DNA of 6,057 nt, taken from Gammaproteobacteria bacterium. GTDB lineage: Bacteria; Pseudomonadota; Gammaproteobacteria; Methylococcales; Methylomonadaceae. Of this stretch, positions 1 to 4,965 are shown in pieces. The stretch covers positions 1 through 6,057 of the forward strand of contig JAJRWJ010000207.1 in the NCBI GenBank assembly GCA_024276805.1. Reading direction: 5' to 3'. The number at the start of each line of letters is the position of its first letter. Position 1 is the first letter of the stretch. Under the pieces are notes generated by a model. The model was given only the letters and a program-made list of their open reading frames with translations. It ran no database searches and was not told the origin of the DNA. A program made the translations under genes and the position numbers.

Positions 1-99
1 CGTGGCGACGGAACCTTCACCGCCGCCGCTATGGGCATTCTCCAGTTCTTTCTGCAGTTGTGTGAGAATGCTCCAGGGTTCATAACGTGTAATAGCCAT
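1..99 (-). CDS. Small heat-shock protein (Hsp20/alpha-crystallin family), N-terminal fragment
   Basis: Only the first 33 codons are in the window and the reading frame runs off the left edge, so the alpha-crystallin domain itself is not visible. The visible start, MAITRYEPWS followed by a polar helix (LTQLQKELE), is the typical N-terminal arm of gammaproteobacterial Hsp20 proteins, which are ATP-independent cytoplasmic holdases that bind unfolding clients. The ATG at 99 is supported by a perfect AGGAGGT at 104-110 (minus strand). A sigma-32-like promoter lies upstream at 310-337, which fits a heat-shock gene. The leader between promoter and start is unusually long, about 200 nt, because a 158-bp palindrome sits in it. 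The family call rests on the N-terminal arm plus the promoter, so it is good but not proven without the rest of the gene. Confidence 0.72.
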   Translation of the reverse strand, partial: MAITRYEPWSILTQLQKELENAHSGGGEGSVAT

Positions 100-103
100 A
101 TCG

Positions 104-110
104 ACCTCCT
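104..110 (-). promoter_or_regulatory. Ribosome binding site of the hsp20 gene
   Basis: AGGAGGT on the minus strand, four bases before the ATG at 99. It is a full match to the anti-Shine-Dalgarno sequence and follows a T-rich stretch (revcomp of 111-118). It fixes the start codon of the truncated gene. Confidence 0.85.
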
Positions 111-136
111 AAAAAATCAAAACCATAAACAGATGT

Positions 137-294
137 TATACTCTTCGCATGTGACATCAACATTCCGGTGCTTCATTTTTTGTCGAGGGCAAGGCGAGAA
201 AACACCGCTGTAGCAATCTACAGCAAGTTTTTTCAAGGTAGCCATCGGCAAAAAAGGGGCTGCCGGGGTGCTGATGTCATGTGTGGAGAGTATA
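137..294. repeat. 158-bp near-perfect palindrome; candidate foldback/MITE-like element
   Basis: Position i pairs with 431-i around a centre at 215.5. The outer arms (137-190 with 241-294) give 39 Watson-Crick pairs, 11 G/T oppositions and only 4 other mismatches over 54 positions, with no gaps. A central stem, GCTGTAG / CTACAGC (207-213 with 218-224), closes on a CAAT loop. The region between (191-206 with 225-240) pairs poorly. The ends are TATACTC...GAGTATA, so a TA or TATA target-site duplication is possible but cannot be separated from the palindrome. No ORF or transposase is inside. Removing it would leave a leader of about 45 nt between the sigma-32-like promoter and the hsp20 start, consistent with an insertion. 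It resembles in style ERIC-like and MITE elements that fold on themselves. All 11 G/T oppositions would be G-U pairs in a plus-strand RNA, so a structured RNA is an alternative. Confidence 0.75.
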
Positions 295-309
295 CCCTGC
301 TTACTGCCA

Positions 310-337
310 ATATGGCGTTGTTTACCGCTATTTCAAG
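310..337 (-). promoter_or_regulatory. Candidate sigma-32 (heat-shock) promoter for hsp20
   Basis: On the minus strand there is CTTGAAA (337-331), a 13-base spacer, then CGCCATAT (317-310). The E. coli RpoH consensus is CTTGAAA, 11-16 bases, CCCCATNT, so the -35 is exact and the -10 differs at one position. The expected transcription start is near 300-304, which puts the whole 137-294 palindrome inside the hsp20 leader. No other gene lies downstream of it on this strand before hsp20. Confidence 0.6.
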
Positions 338-451
338 GTCTGTATGATTTTCCTTCCTTAGCTGTCACTGATACCCGTCATGGGGCGTGGCTGCCAATTT
401 GAAAACTGCCTGCGTCTTGATCATTAGTCAGGTATACTTTTGTCACCTATA
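338..451. other. Intergenic spacer downstream of arsR
   Basis: This is the rest of the 352-bp gap between the hsp20 start and the arsR stop, lying beyond the palindrome and the sigma-32-like promoter. I see no ORF with a ribosome binding site, no clear rho-independent terminator after the arsR stop, and no RNA gene. Confidence 0.5.
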
Positions 452-799
452 TCAGCAGCAGAGCACAGAATCCGGTCGCTTGATCATCTTCTTCAACCGC
501 CCCAGATCTTCTCTCAATTGGCCACTATTGGCGGCAGCCGTCAATGCCGCCTGTATCACGGATTGGGTCCAATCCGGCAAATGCGGATTGATCCGATAGA
601 ACACCCACTGCCCTTCCCGGCTGTCCTCCAGTATCCCGCATTGCCGCAAGGACGCCAGGTGTCGGGAGATTTTCGGCTGCGACAGATCCAGCGCTGCTGT
701 CAATTCACAGACACACAACCGGCCTTCCCGCTGCAGCAACATGATACAGCGCAGGCGGGTATCATCGGACAGGCACTTGAAAAACCGGGCTGGCGTCAT
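452..799 (-). CDS. ArsR/SmtB-family metal(loid)-responsive transcriptional repressor
   Basis: A winged-helix repressor that normally leaves its operator when a thiophilic metal or metalloid binds. The start MTPARFFKCLSD followed by DTRLRCIMLL is the standard alpha1-alpha2 region of the family. Residues 28-33 read LCVCEL, placing Cys29 and Cys31 in the CVC site that binds As(III)/Sb(III) in E. coli ArsR and Cd/Pb-type metals in relatives. The recognition helix is about residues 40-54 (SQPKISRHLASLRQC) and the wing about 57-70. Further cysteines at 9, 18 and 54 and a terminal Cys114-Cys115 pair could add ligands. I chose the ATG at 799 (115 aa) because AAGGAAG lies just before it. An in-frame GTG at 811 would add four residues (119 aa) but lacks its own ribosome binding site. 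It is divergent from the HMA/beta-barrel pair, the usual arrangement for self-regulation plus control of the neighbours. No arsenate reductase or efflux pump is in the window, so it is not named arsR with certainty. Confidence 0.9.
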   Translation of the reverse strand: MTPARFFKCLSDDTRLRCIMLLQREGRLCVCELTAALDLSQPKISRHLASLRQCGILEDSREGQWVFYRINPHLPDWTQSVIQAALTAAANSGQLREDLGRLKKMIKRPDSVLCC

Positions 800-832
800 C
801 GCTTCCTTCACATTGAACAGATGGAAAATCGT

Positions 833-860
833 ATTTTACTCTATTCGGAATTGCAACCAA
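833..860 (-). promoter_or_regulatory. Candidate sigma-70 promoter of the arsR-type gene
   Basis: On the minus strand TTGGTT (860-855) and TAAAAT (838-833) are separated by 16 bases. The -10 matches TATAAT at five of six positions; the -35 only at three. The spacer contains a small dyad ATTC-G-GAAT (843-851) that could be part of an operator. The start codon is about 35 bases downstream. Confidence 0.35.
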
Positions 861-934
861 ACTAATCAGTTGGATAACATTCTGTTCCCGGTTCGCCTGC
901 ACCTCTGATGGCATCAACCACGCACACATTTAAT

Positions 935-965
935 TGGCTCCCGTCTATAAATGACGGGAACTAAT
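935..965 (+). promoter_or_regulatory. Candidate MerR-type operator-promoter ahead of the HMA/beta-barrel pair
   Basis: TTGGCT (935-940) and ACTAAT (960-965) could be -35 and -10 elements with a 19-bp spacer. The spacer is filled by a perfect 7-bp dyad TCCCGTC / GACGGGA (939-945 with 953-959, 7-bp centre). An over-long 19-20 bp spacer occupied by a CCG...CGG dyad beginning within the -35 is the hallmark of MerR-family promoters such as the mer promoter. No merR gene is in this window; the adjacent regulator is ArsR-type, which could use the same dyad. An alternative -10 is TATAAA in the dyad centre (946-951), but it has no convincing -35. Confidence 0.4.
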
Positions 966-978
966 CCGGCACAAGGAT

Positions 979-1023
979 GTGTCGACAGTATCAATGATCA
1001 CAAGTCGTTGATACTGTCGACAC
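979..1023. repeat. Perfect 16-bp inverted repeat with 13-bp loop upstream of the HMA gene
   Basis: GTGTCGACAGTATCAA (979-994) is exactly repeated in inverse at 1008-1023. The 13-bp loop (995-1007) contains the small palindrome TGATCA. No T-run follows, so it is not a standard rho-independent terminator. If transcription starts near 970, this would be a strong hairpin in the leader RNA, about 45 bases before the start codon. It could equally be an operator for a dimeric or tetrameric regulator. Confidence 0.85.
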
Positions 1024-1056
1024 TTCCCAGTGCCAAATCACTGCATAGCCCTACGC

Positions 1057-1061
1057 AAGGA
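1057..1061 (+). promoter_or_regulatory. Ribosome binding site of the HMA-domain gene
   Basis: AAGGA seven bases before the ATG at 1069. It selects this start over any upstream ATG, and the protein from 1069 begins directly with a signal peptide. Confidence 0.75.
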
Positions 1062-1068
1062 TTAGAAC

Positions 1069-1386
1069 ATGAGAAAAACAACTGTACTGCCGATCTTCCT
1101 GATTTTTATCCTGACTCTCGCTTCAGCCCATGCGGGTGAAAATGTTTATACCTTGCAGGTCGACGGGTTGGCCTGTCCATTTTGCTCCTATGGCATAGAA
1201 AAGCAGTTGCGTTCGCTGCAGGGCGTTGCCGACATCGAAGTCGATATCAACGAAGGCAGCGTCAAAGTGACCATGCAGCAATCAGCCAGTCTCGATGAAA
1301 AGCAGGCCCGGCAAGCCGTCCAGGATGCGGGTTTTACTCTGCGATCTTTTGCGCGGCATGAAGAAGACGATGCCGCGCCCCGGTAA
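1069..1386 (+). CDS. Secreted heavy-metal-associated (HMA) domain protein, MerP-like
   Basis: A 105-residue periplasmic metal-binding protein. Residues 1-22 form a clear Sec signal peptide: positive start (MRKT), hydrophobic core (about 6-18), cleavage after AHA. The mature part is a single ferredoxin-like HMA domain: a first strand YTLQVDGLAC, then Cys36-Pro-Phe-Cys39, the helix GIEKQLRSLQGV, a strand VADIEVDINEGSVKVTM, and a second helix starting around DEKQARQAV. The CxxC pair is the metal site for Hg(II) in MerP or Cu(I) in copper chaperones; here the usual GMTCxxC has become GLACPFC. The tail HEEDDAAPR is acidic and may be disordered. Its 3' end overlaps the start of the beta-barrel gene, so the two are probably co-translated. 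Divergence from an ArsR-type gene suggests metal-induced expression. It cannot be called merP because no MerT, MerA or MerR is present. Confidence 0.88.
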   Translation: MRKTTVLPIFLIFILTLASAHAGENVYTLQVDGLACPFCSYGIEKQLRSLQGVADIEVDINEGSVKVTMQQSASLDEKQARQAVQDAGFTLRSFARHEEDDAAPR

Positions 1387-2272
1387 AAATGGCCTGTTGC
1401 CGGTGCTGCTATGGCTCGCTGCCAGCGCGGCGACACAGAGTGCACCGATCACTTTCAATACCGCCTTGCCGGTAGCGAAAAGCGAATTTGTTTTCCGCCA
1501 GCAATTTATCGTCAATCAGTCAGGGCATGACCCGGGAACAGCCGGCCGTGATCGCACGGCGTGGTCGGCCATGTCGGTGCTGGGCTACGGCATTACCGGC
1601 AAACTGGCCCTGTTCGGGGTGCTGCCCTATGTCAATAAAAGTCTTGGTATTACTGTTGACGGAAAGCGCATCGAGCGGCAAGGCGACGGCCTTGGCGATA
1701 TCAGTCTGTTTGCCCGCTATACGGCCTTGCAGAAGGATGGGCCTGGGCGCACACTGCGCATCGCGCCATTTGCCGGATTCAAGGCAGCCACCGGCAGACA
1801 TGACAGCAGTGACGATCTGGGAAGGCTGCCAGCCAGTGTGCAGCCCGGCAGCGGCTCCTGGGATGCCTTTGGCGGTATCGTGACGACCTATCAGACCCTG
1901 GATTACGAAATCGACGCCCAGCTTGGCTATCGGGGCAACGGTTCCGCGCAGGGTTTCTCGGCAGGCAATCAGCTGCGTCTGGATGCCTCTCTGCAATATC
2001 GCCTGTGGCCTGGCACATTGACCGGCGCTGTTCCGGGTTTTTTGTATTGCGTCCTGGAAAGCAGCCTGTTGCTACAGGAGAAAAATCATGTCAACGATCG
2101 GGTCGACGTCAATTCCGGAGGCATCCGCTGGTTTCTGACGCCTGGGTTACAGTACGTCACGCGGCGCTGGGTTCTTGAAACCGCGCTGCAGATACCGGTC
2201 GTTCAGGACCTGAATGGCACAGCCCTGGAAAATGCCTACCTTGTACGGGCCGGTTTCCGTTACAATTTCTAA
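1358..2272 (+). CDS. Outer-membrane beta-barrel protein, probable channel (SphA/phenol MetA-type transporter family)
   Basis: A 304-residue protein with an N-terminal signal peptide (MKKT, hydrophobic segment about residues 12-25, cleavage near 24-29) and then alternating amphipathic strands. These include FVFRQQFIV, SVLGYGITGKLALFGVLPYV, GLGDISLFARYTAL and RIAPFAGFKAATG, separated by polar loops. It ends GFRYNF with a C-terminal Phe, the assembly signature of Gram-negative outer-membrane proteins. The layout fits the family Pfam calls putative MetA-pathway of phenol degradation (PF13557), whose members are generally annotated simply as transporters; no substrate can be read. The start at 1358 overlaps the HMA gene by 29 bp. 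A second ATG at 1370 (17-bp overlap) has a weak AAGAAG before it and is a real alternative; both keep the signal peptide. The frame is open further upstream, to 1295, but those residues are unlike a secreted start. The overlap implies coupled expression with the HMA protein. Confidence 0.8.
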   Translation: MKKTMPRPGKNGLLPVLLWLAASAATQSAPITFNTALPVAKSEFVFRQQFIVNQSGHDPGTAGRDRTAWSAMSVLGYGITGKLALFGVLPYVNKSLGITVDGKRIERQGDGLGDISLFARYTALQKDGPGRTLRIAPFAGFKAATGRHDSSDDLGRLPASVQPGSGSWDAFGGIVTTYQTLDYEIDAQLGYRGNGSAQGFSAGNQLRLDASLQYRLWPGTLTGAVPGFLYCVLESSLLLQEKNHVNDRVDVNSGGIRWFLTPGLQYVTRRWVLETALQIPVVQDLNGTALENAYLVRAGFRYNF

Positions 2273-2297
2273 TTCCACAATATCAGATTTCATGATC

Positions 2298-2398
2298 CTT
2301 TGATCAAAGATCGACATTCCGGCAAGGCCAGCTCCCGGCTTCAACAGGGGAATTACCGGAATCCATGTTCCATGGGATGCCCGCTTCCCGACGGGCAT
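2298..2398. repeat. Degenerate intergenic hairpin repeats after the beta-barrel gene
   Basis: Three dyads occur in a row. CTTTGATCAAAG (2298-2309) is a 12-bp perfect palindrome. ATTCCGG (2316-2322) is inversely repeated as CCGGAAT (2356-2362). ATGCCCG / CGGGCAT (2377-2383 with 2392-2398) is a 7-bp stem with an 8-base loop. The CATTCCGG...CCGGAAT arrangement followed by ATGCCCG resembles dispersed intergenic repeats seen in gammaproteobacteria. No T-run marks a rho-independent terminator for the upstream gene. Confidence 0.5.
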
Positions 2399-2438
2399 GG
2401 CAAGCTTGTAGAATTTATCAATCTCCTCGAAATCCATC

Positions 2439-2484
2439 GTGACGCAGAGCGACACTGAATGGCTTCCCACGCAGAGCATGGGAA
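2439..2484. repeat. Pair of REP-like hairpins sharing the core CGCAGAGC
   Basis: Unit 1 (2439-2455) is GTG-A-CGC-AGA-GCG-A-CAC, a palindrome with one A/A mismatch. Unit 2 (2464-2484) is TTCCCA-C-GC-AGA-GC-A-TGGGAA, a palindrome with one C/A mismatch. Both contain CGCAGAGC (2443-2450 and 2470-2477, 27 bp apart) and fold on an AGA loop. From memory, the unmutated forms of both hairpins, often side by side, are dispersed repeats in many environmental proteobacteria, some mobilised by REP-associated tyrosine transposases. No such transposase is in the window. Confidence 0.65.
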
Positions 2485-2520
2485 CCATAAAAAAAACATC
2501 TTCAACTGTTTTTGCCAAGC

Positions 2521-2567
2521 CAATAGCTGAAGCTATTGAACTCCGCGCCTTCTGCTTGCGGAGAAGG
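2521..2567 (+). repeat. Hairpins in the leader of the NHL gene
   Basis: CAATAGCT-GA-AGCTATTG (2521-2538) is a perfect 8-bp stem. Just after it CTCCGC (2541-2546) can pair with GCGGAG (2558-2563), or CCTTCT (2548-2553) with AGAAGG (2562-2567). These two stems overlap and exclude each other. They lie 36-82 bases before the start codon. I found no convincing promoter in 2485-2602; TTGCCA (2512-2517) is a fair -35 but lacks a good -10. Confidence 0.5.
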
Positions 2568-2602
2568 TTTGATAAACGACAATTGATGGGACCTTTCCTG
2601 TT

Positions 2603-3592
2603 ATGCTGAAAATGCTGTTCAACTTTTTGAAGACCATCGCGGCACTCGTCCTGCTGGTGACCGCTGGCGTCTGGATATTCTGGATGCCCCCGGCAGTCGA
2701 GCCGGATTATCGGTTTGTCAAAGCCTGGGGCGGAAAGGGTTCTCTGCCAGGGCAATTCAACGATCCGACCGGCATTGCCGTCAGTGCTACGGAGGTTTAC
2801 GTCAGCGACGCACGCAATGCCCGTATTCAGGTGTTCGATTTTGACGGCAATTTCAAGCGCCAGTTCGGCCACAAAGGCAACGGCGCCGGTCAACTTGGCC
2901 GACCGATGAATCTGACCGTGCATGGTGTCAAACTGTATGTCGCCGATTACTGGAACGACCTGATTCAAGTCTACGACCTGCATGGTGGACACCTGCACAG
3001 CATCGGCAGCCACGGCAATGGACCCGGCGAAATGAATGCCCCGGGCGGTGTCGCGGTGGCATCCGATGGCAGTCTGTATGTCGCAGATTTTTACAATCAC
3101 CGCATCCAGCATTTCAGTCCCGGTGGCGCCTTTATCGGACAATGGGGAAATACCGGGGAAACCGGAATCCTGGCGGGGGAATTCAACTACCCGACCGATG
3201 TCGCTCTGGCCAGGGATGGCAGGATTTTTATCGCCGACGGTTATAATGACCGCATTCAGGTATTCGCCAAAAATGGCGAATACCTGTACAAATGGGGCGG
3301 TCCCTTGGCCATGAATATCTTCGGCCCCTTCCATGGCTGGTTCGCCACGGTCACATCCATTGCGACAGATGCATCCGGCAATCTGTTCGTGGCGGATTTC
3401 TATAACGACCGCATCCAGAAATTCACTGCCGATGGCGCATTTCTGACCAGCTTCGGTACCAAGGGTAATGGCCCGGGGCAGTTTCGGCATGCCATGGCCG
3501 TCGCCGCGGCCGATGACGGGACAGTTTTTGTGGCAGACTTTGGCAACAACCGCATCCAGAAATGGCGGCAGACTTCGCCTGCAGGCGATTGA
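2603..3592 (+). CDS. Membrane-anchored NHL-repeat six-bladed beta-propeller protein
   Basis: A 329-residue protein with one N-terminal hydrophobic segment (about residues 9-28, ending WIFWMPP) that acts as a signal anchor, placing the rest in the periplasm. Residues about 36-325 contain six NHL blades. Each has a G-x-G-pGqf turn, then a strand of the type LYVADFYNDRIQ, e.g. VYVSDARNARIQVF, LYVADYWNDLIQVY, LYVADFYNHRIQHF, IFIADGYNDRIQVF, LFVADFYNDRIQKF and VFVADFGNNRIQKW. Blade 5 carries an insertion (GGPLAMNIFGPFHGW) in place of the usual glycine turn. Such propellers generally serve as binding scaffolds or, in a few relatives, as lyases; I see no catalytic signature and give no function. The start at 2603 has only a weak TGGGA upstream; Met4 (2612) is possible. 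It points the same way as the HMA/beta-barrel pair but sits 330 bp beyond it, so it is probably a separate transcript. It converges with the GH13 gene. Confidence 0.85.
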   Translation: MLKMLFNFLKTIAALVLLVTAGVWIFWMPPAVEPDYRFVKAWGGKGSLPGQFNDPTGIAVSATEVYVSDARNARIQVFDFDGNFKRQFGHKGNGAGQLGRPMNLTVHGVKLYVADYWNDLIQVYDLHGGHLHSIGSHGNGPGEMNAPGGVAVASDGSLYVADFYNHRIQHFSPGGAFIGQWGNTGETGILAGEFNYPTDVALARDGRIFIADGYNDRIQVFAKNGEYLYKWGGPLAMNIFGPFHGWFATVTSIATDASGNLFVADFYNDRIQKFTADGAFLTSFGTKGNGPGQFRHAMAVAAADDGTVFVADFGNNRIQKWRQTSPAGD

Positions 3593-3616
3593 AAATAACG
3601 CTACGGCCCGCGCTTC

Positions 3617-3645
3617 AGGAAACACCGGATCAGCCGGCGTTTCCT
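3617..3645. terminator. Hairpin between convergent genes, possible bidirectional terminator
   Basis: AGGAAAC (3617-3623) pairs with GTTTCCT (3639-3645). After one A/C mismatch, CCGG (3625-3628) pairs with CCGG (3634-3637) around an ATCAG loop. It lies in the 86-bp gap between the NHL stop and the GH13 stop. Neither side has a T-run, so it is not a canonical intrinsic terminator, but position and stability suggest a transcript-end role for both genes. Confidence 0.45.
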
Positions 3646-3678
3646 CAGGCAGGCATAGCCGGGCGAGGCCCGTATCGC

Positions 3679-4965
3679 CTACTTCTTCCGTGAGGTGATC
3701 ATGACCCGGCCCATGCCCGGATTCAGGCCAAATTCGAAAGGCGTGGGAATATAGTCAAGCGGGTATTCTGGAGACACGTCCAGCAGAGGTTCCTTCGCCT
3801 GCACGTACTGATAGAGGTTGTCCACGCTGAAGTGCTGCTTGTTCCAGGGGTCCTTGTTCAGGATGACCAGGGCCTCTTCGGTGCTGCAGTTGGAGGCCTT
3901 CCACAGGAACAGGAATGGCGAATGCTCGTAGCCGATCAGGTTGGCGGGGCCATCTTCCTGAAAGACCTGGTGTTCGGACTTGAACTTGTTCACCCGGGTG
4001 ATGAAATCGGTCAGGTCGACATCGGTACTTTCCCAGTCGTCCGGCCTGGTGTTGACCACATGCAGCGGTTTTCTGAAACCAAACTCATAGCCGATTGGCA
4101 TCATCACGCCGGCTGAAAAAATTGCCGAAAACAGGTAGCGCTGTTTCAGGGCATCGACATTGTCATGAGATTCCTGGTAGAGCCGCTCGGTATCGTGACT
4201 TTCCGGAAAACTGATGGACGGTGTGAATTCCCGGGTCAGCTGGTACTGTTCCAGCAGCCACGGGCTTTCGAAGTCCCACCATTTGGAACTGTTGAAAATG
4301 TAGTCGAACCCGGCCGCCGCGGTCTGTTTGCTCTGGTCTGCCGAGCAACCCAGCGTCTCCGCGGTGAACACCACATCCGGATATTTTTTCTTGATATCCG
4401 CTATCAGTTGCCGCCACAGCTTGTCCGGCAACTGGTAGGCGGCATCGCAACGGAAGCCGTGGAAGCCCAGTGACACGAAATGTTCGACGATTTTATGGAA
4501 AAACTGGTACAGTCCCCTGGGGTAGGCAGTGTGCTCGTGATCGAAACTTGCCAGATCCTGCCACACCACTTTTCTGCCATCCTCCATGCACCAGGGGTGT
4601 TCCACGTTGCCATGACTGTCGCGCAGGAACCATTTGGGATGCTTTTTGACAATGTCCGAGTCGATGGCGCAGTGATTGATCACCAGATCGATCATGAAGC
4701 GCATGCCATGTTTCTTCTCCGCCCGTCTGATGGTTTCCCTGAGCTGCGTTTCCGGTTTTTTCCGCGACCTGGCATTGACGAATTTGGGGTTGATCTGGAA
4801 GTAATCGGCAATCGAATACAGACTCCCGGAAGCACCGGGTTTTTGCAGCGGGTTGACGAAAATCCAGTCGAATCCCATCGCCGCGGCACGATCGATATGG
4901 CTGTCCCAATTTTTGAACTCCCCAGCCAGCAGCGGGAAGAGATTGTATATTTTCATGGTTTGCAT
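3679..4965 (-). CDS. GH13 alpha-amylase-family enzyme, cytoplasmic, glycogen-linked
   Basis: A 428-residue (beta/alpha)8 enzyme acting on alpha-1,4-glucans by the retaining mechanism. All four GH13 motifs are visible: region I DLVINH (residues 93-98), region II GFRCDAAY with nucleophile Asp174, region III FTAETLG with acid/base Glu203, and region IV FPESHDTER with Asp258 as transition-state stabiliser. The N-terminal VNPLQKPGASGSLYSIADYF replaces the usual second-strand region and is subfamily-specific. The C-terminal 80 or so residues (from about WKASN) look like the beta-sandwich domain C. There is no signal peptide, so it is intracellular. The stop of the glycogen synthase gene and this start overlap by one base (TAATG), so translation is coupled. 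Likely roles are making or trimming maltodextrin primers or glycogen chains; amylase, glucanotransferase and maltosyltransferase activities cannot be told apart. Met4 (4956) is an alternative start, but the coupled ATG is favoured. Confidence 0.85.
   Translation of the reverse strand: MQTMKIYNLFPLLAGEFKNWDSHIDRAAAMGFDWIFVNPLQKPGASGSLYSIADYFQINPKFVNARSRKKPETQLRETIRRAEKKHGMRFMIDLVINHCAIDSDIVKKHPKWFLRDSHGNVEHPWCMEDGRKVVWQDLASFDHEHTAYPRGLYQFFHKIVEHFVSLGFHGFRCDAAYQLPDKLWRQLIADIKKKYPDVVFTAETLGCSADQSKQTAAAGFDYIFNSSKWWDFESPWLLEQYQLTREFTPSISFPESHDTERLYQESHDNVDALKQRYLFSAIFSAGVMMPIGYEFGFRKPLHVVNTRPDDWESTDVDLTDFITRVNKFKSEHQVFQEDGPANLIGYEHSPFLFLWKASNCSTEEALVILNKDPWNKQHFSVDNLYQYVQAKEPLLDVSPEYPLDYIPTPFEFGLNPGMGRVMITSRKK

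Noticed and set aside
100..136. ROSE or fourU RNA thermometer at the hsp20 start
   Set aside because: Although thermometers are common before hsp20 genes, I found no adjacent segment that clearly pairs with AGGAGGT.
199..236. GCTGTAG stem with A-run and T-run flanks as a rho-independent terminator
   Set aside because: The flanks are explained by the larger palindrome, and no plus-strand gene lies upstream that would need termination there.
231..237. Second CTTGAAA (minus strand) as a sigma-32 -35 element
   Set aside because: No CCCCAT-like -10 follows at 11-16 bases, unlike the copy at 331-337; it also lies within the palindrome.
440..865. 141-codon plus-strand frame opposite arsR
   Set aside because: It is antisense to a well-recognised ArsR protein and reads as low-complexity, Gln/Pro-rich sequence with no ribosome binding site.
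951..1139. 62-codon plus-strand frame before the HMA gene
   Set aside because: Its ATG lies in the candidate operator dyad, it spans the 16-bp inverted repeat and it overlaps the signal peptide of the HMA protein in another frame.
2492..2513. AAAAACA / TGTTTTT stem as a terminator
   Set aside because: The stem is almost all A-T with an 8-base loop, lies far after the beta-barrel stop and is probably just homopolymer sequence.
2147..3625. 492-codon open frame on the minus strand opposite the NHL gene
   Set aside because: Its repeated NAVI/VGDKN-like segments are the antisense image of the NHL blade motif, it has no ribosome binding site, and the plus-strand frame has a full domain pattern.
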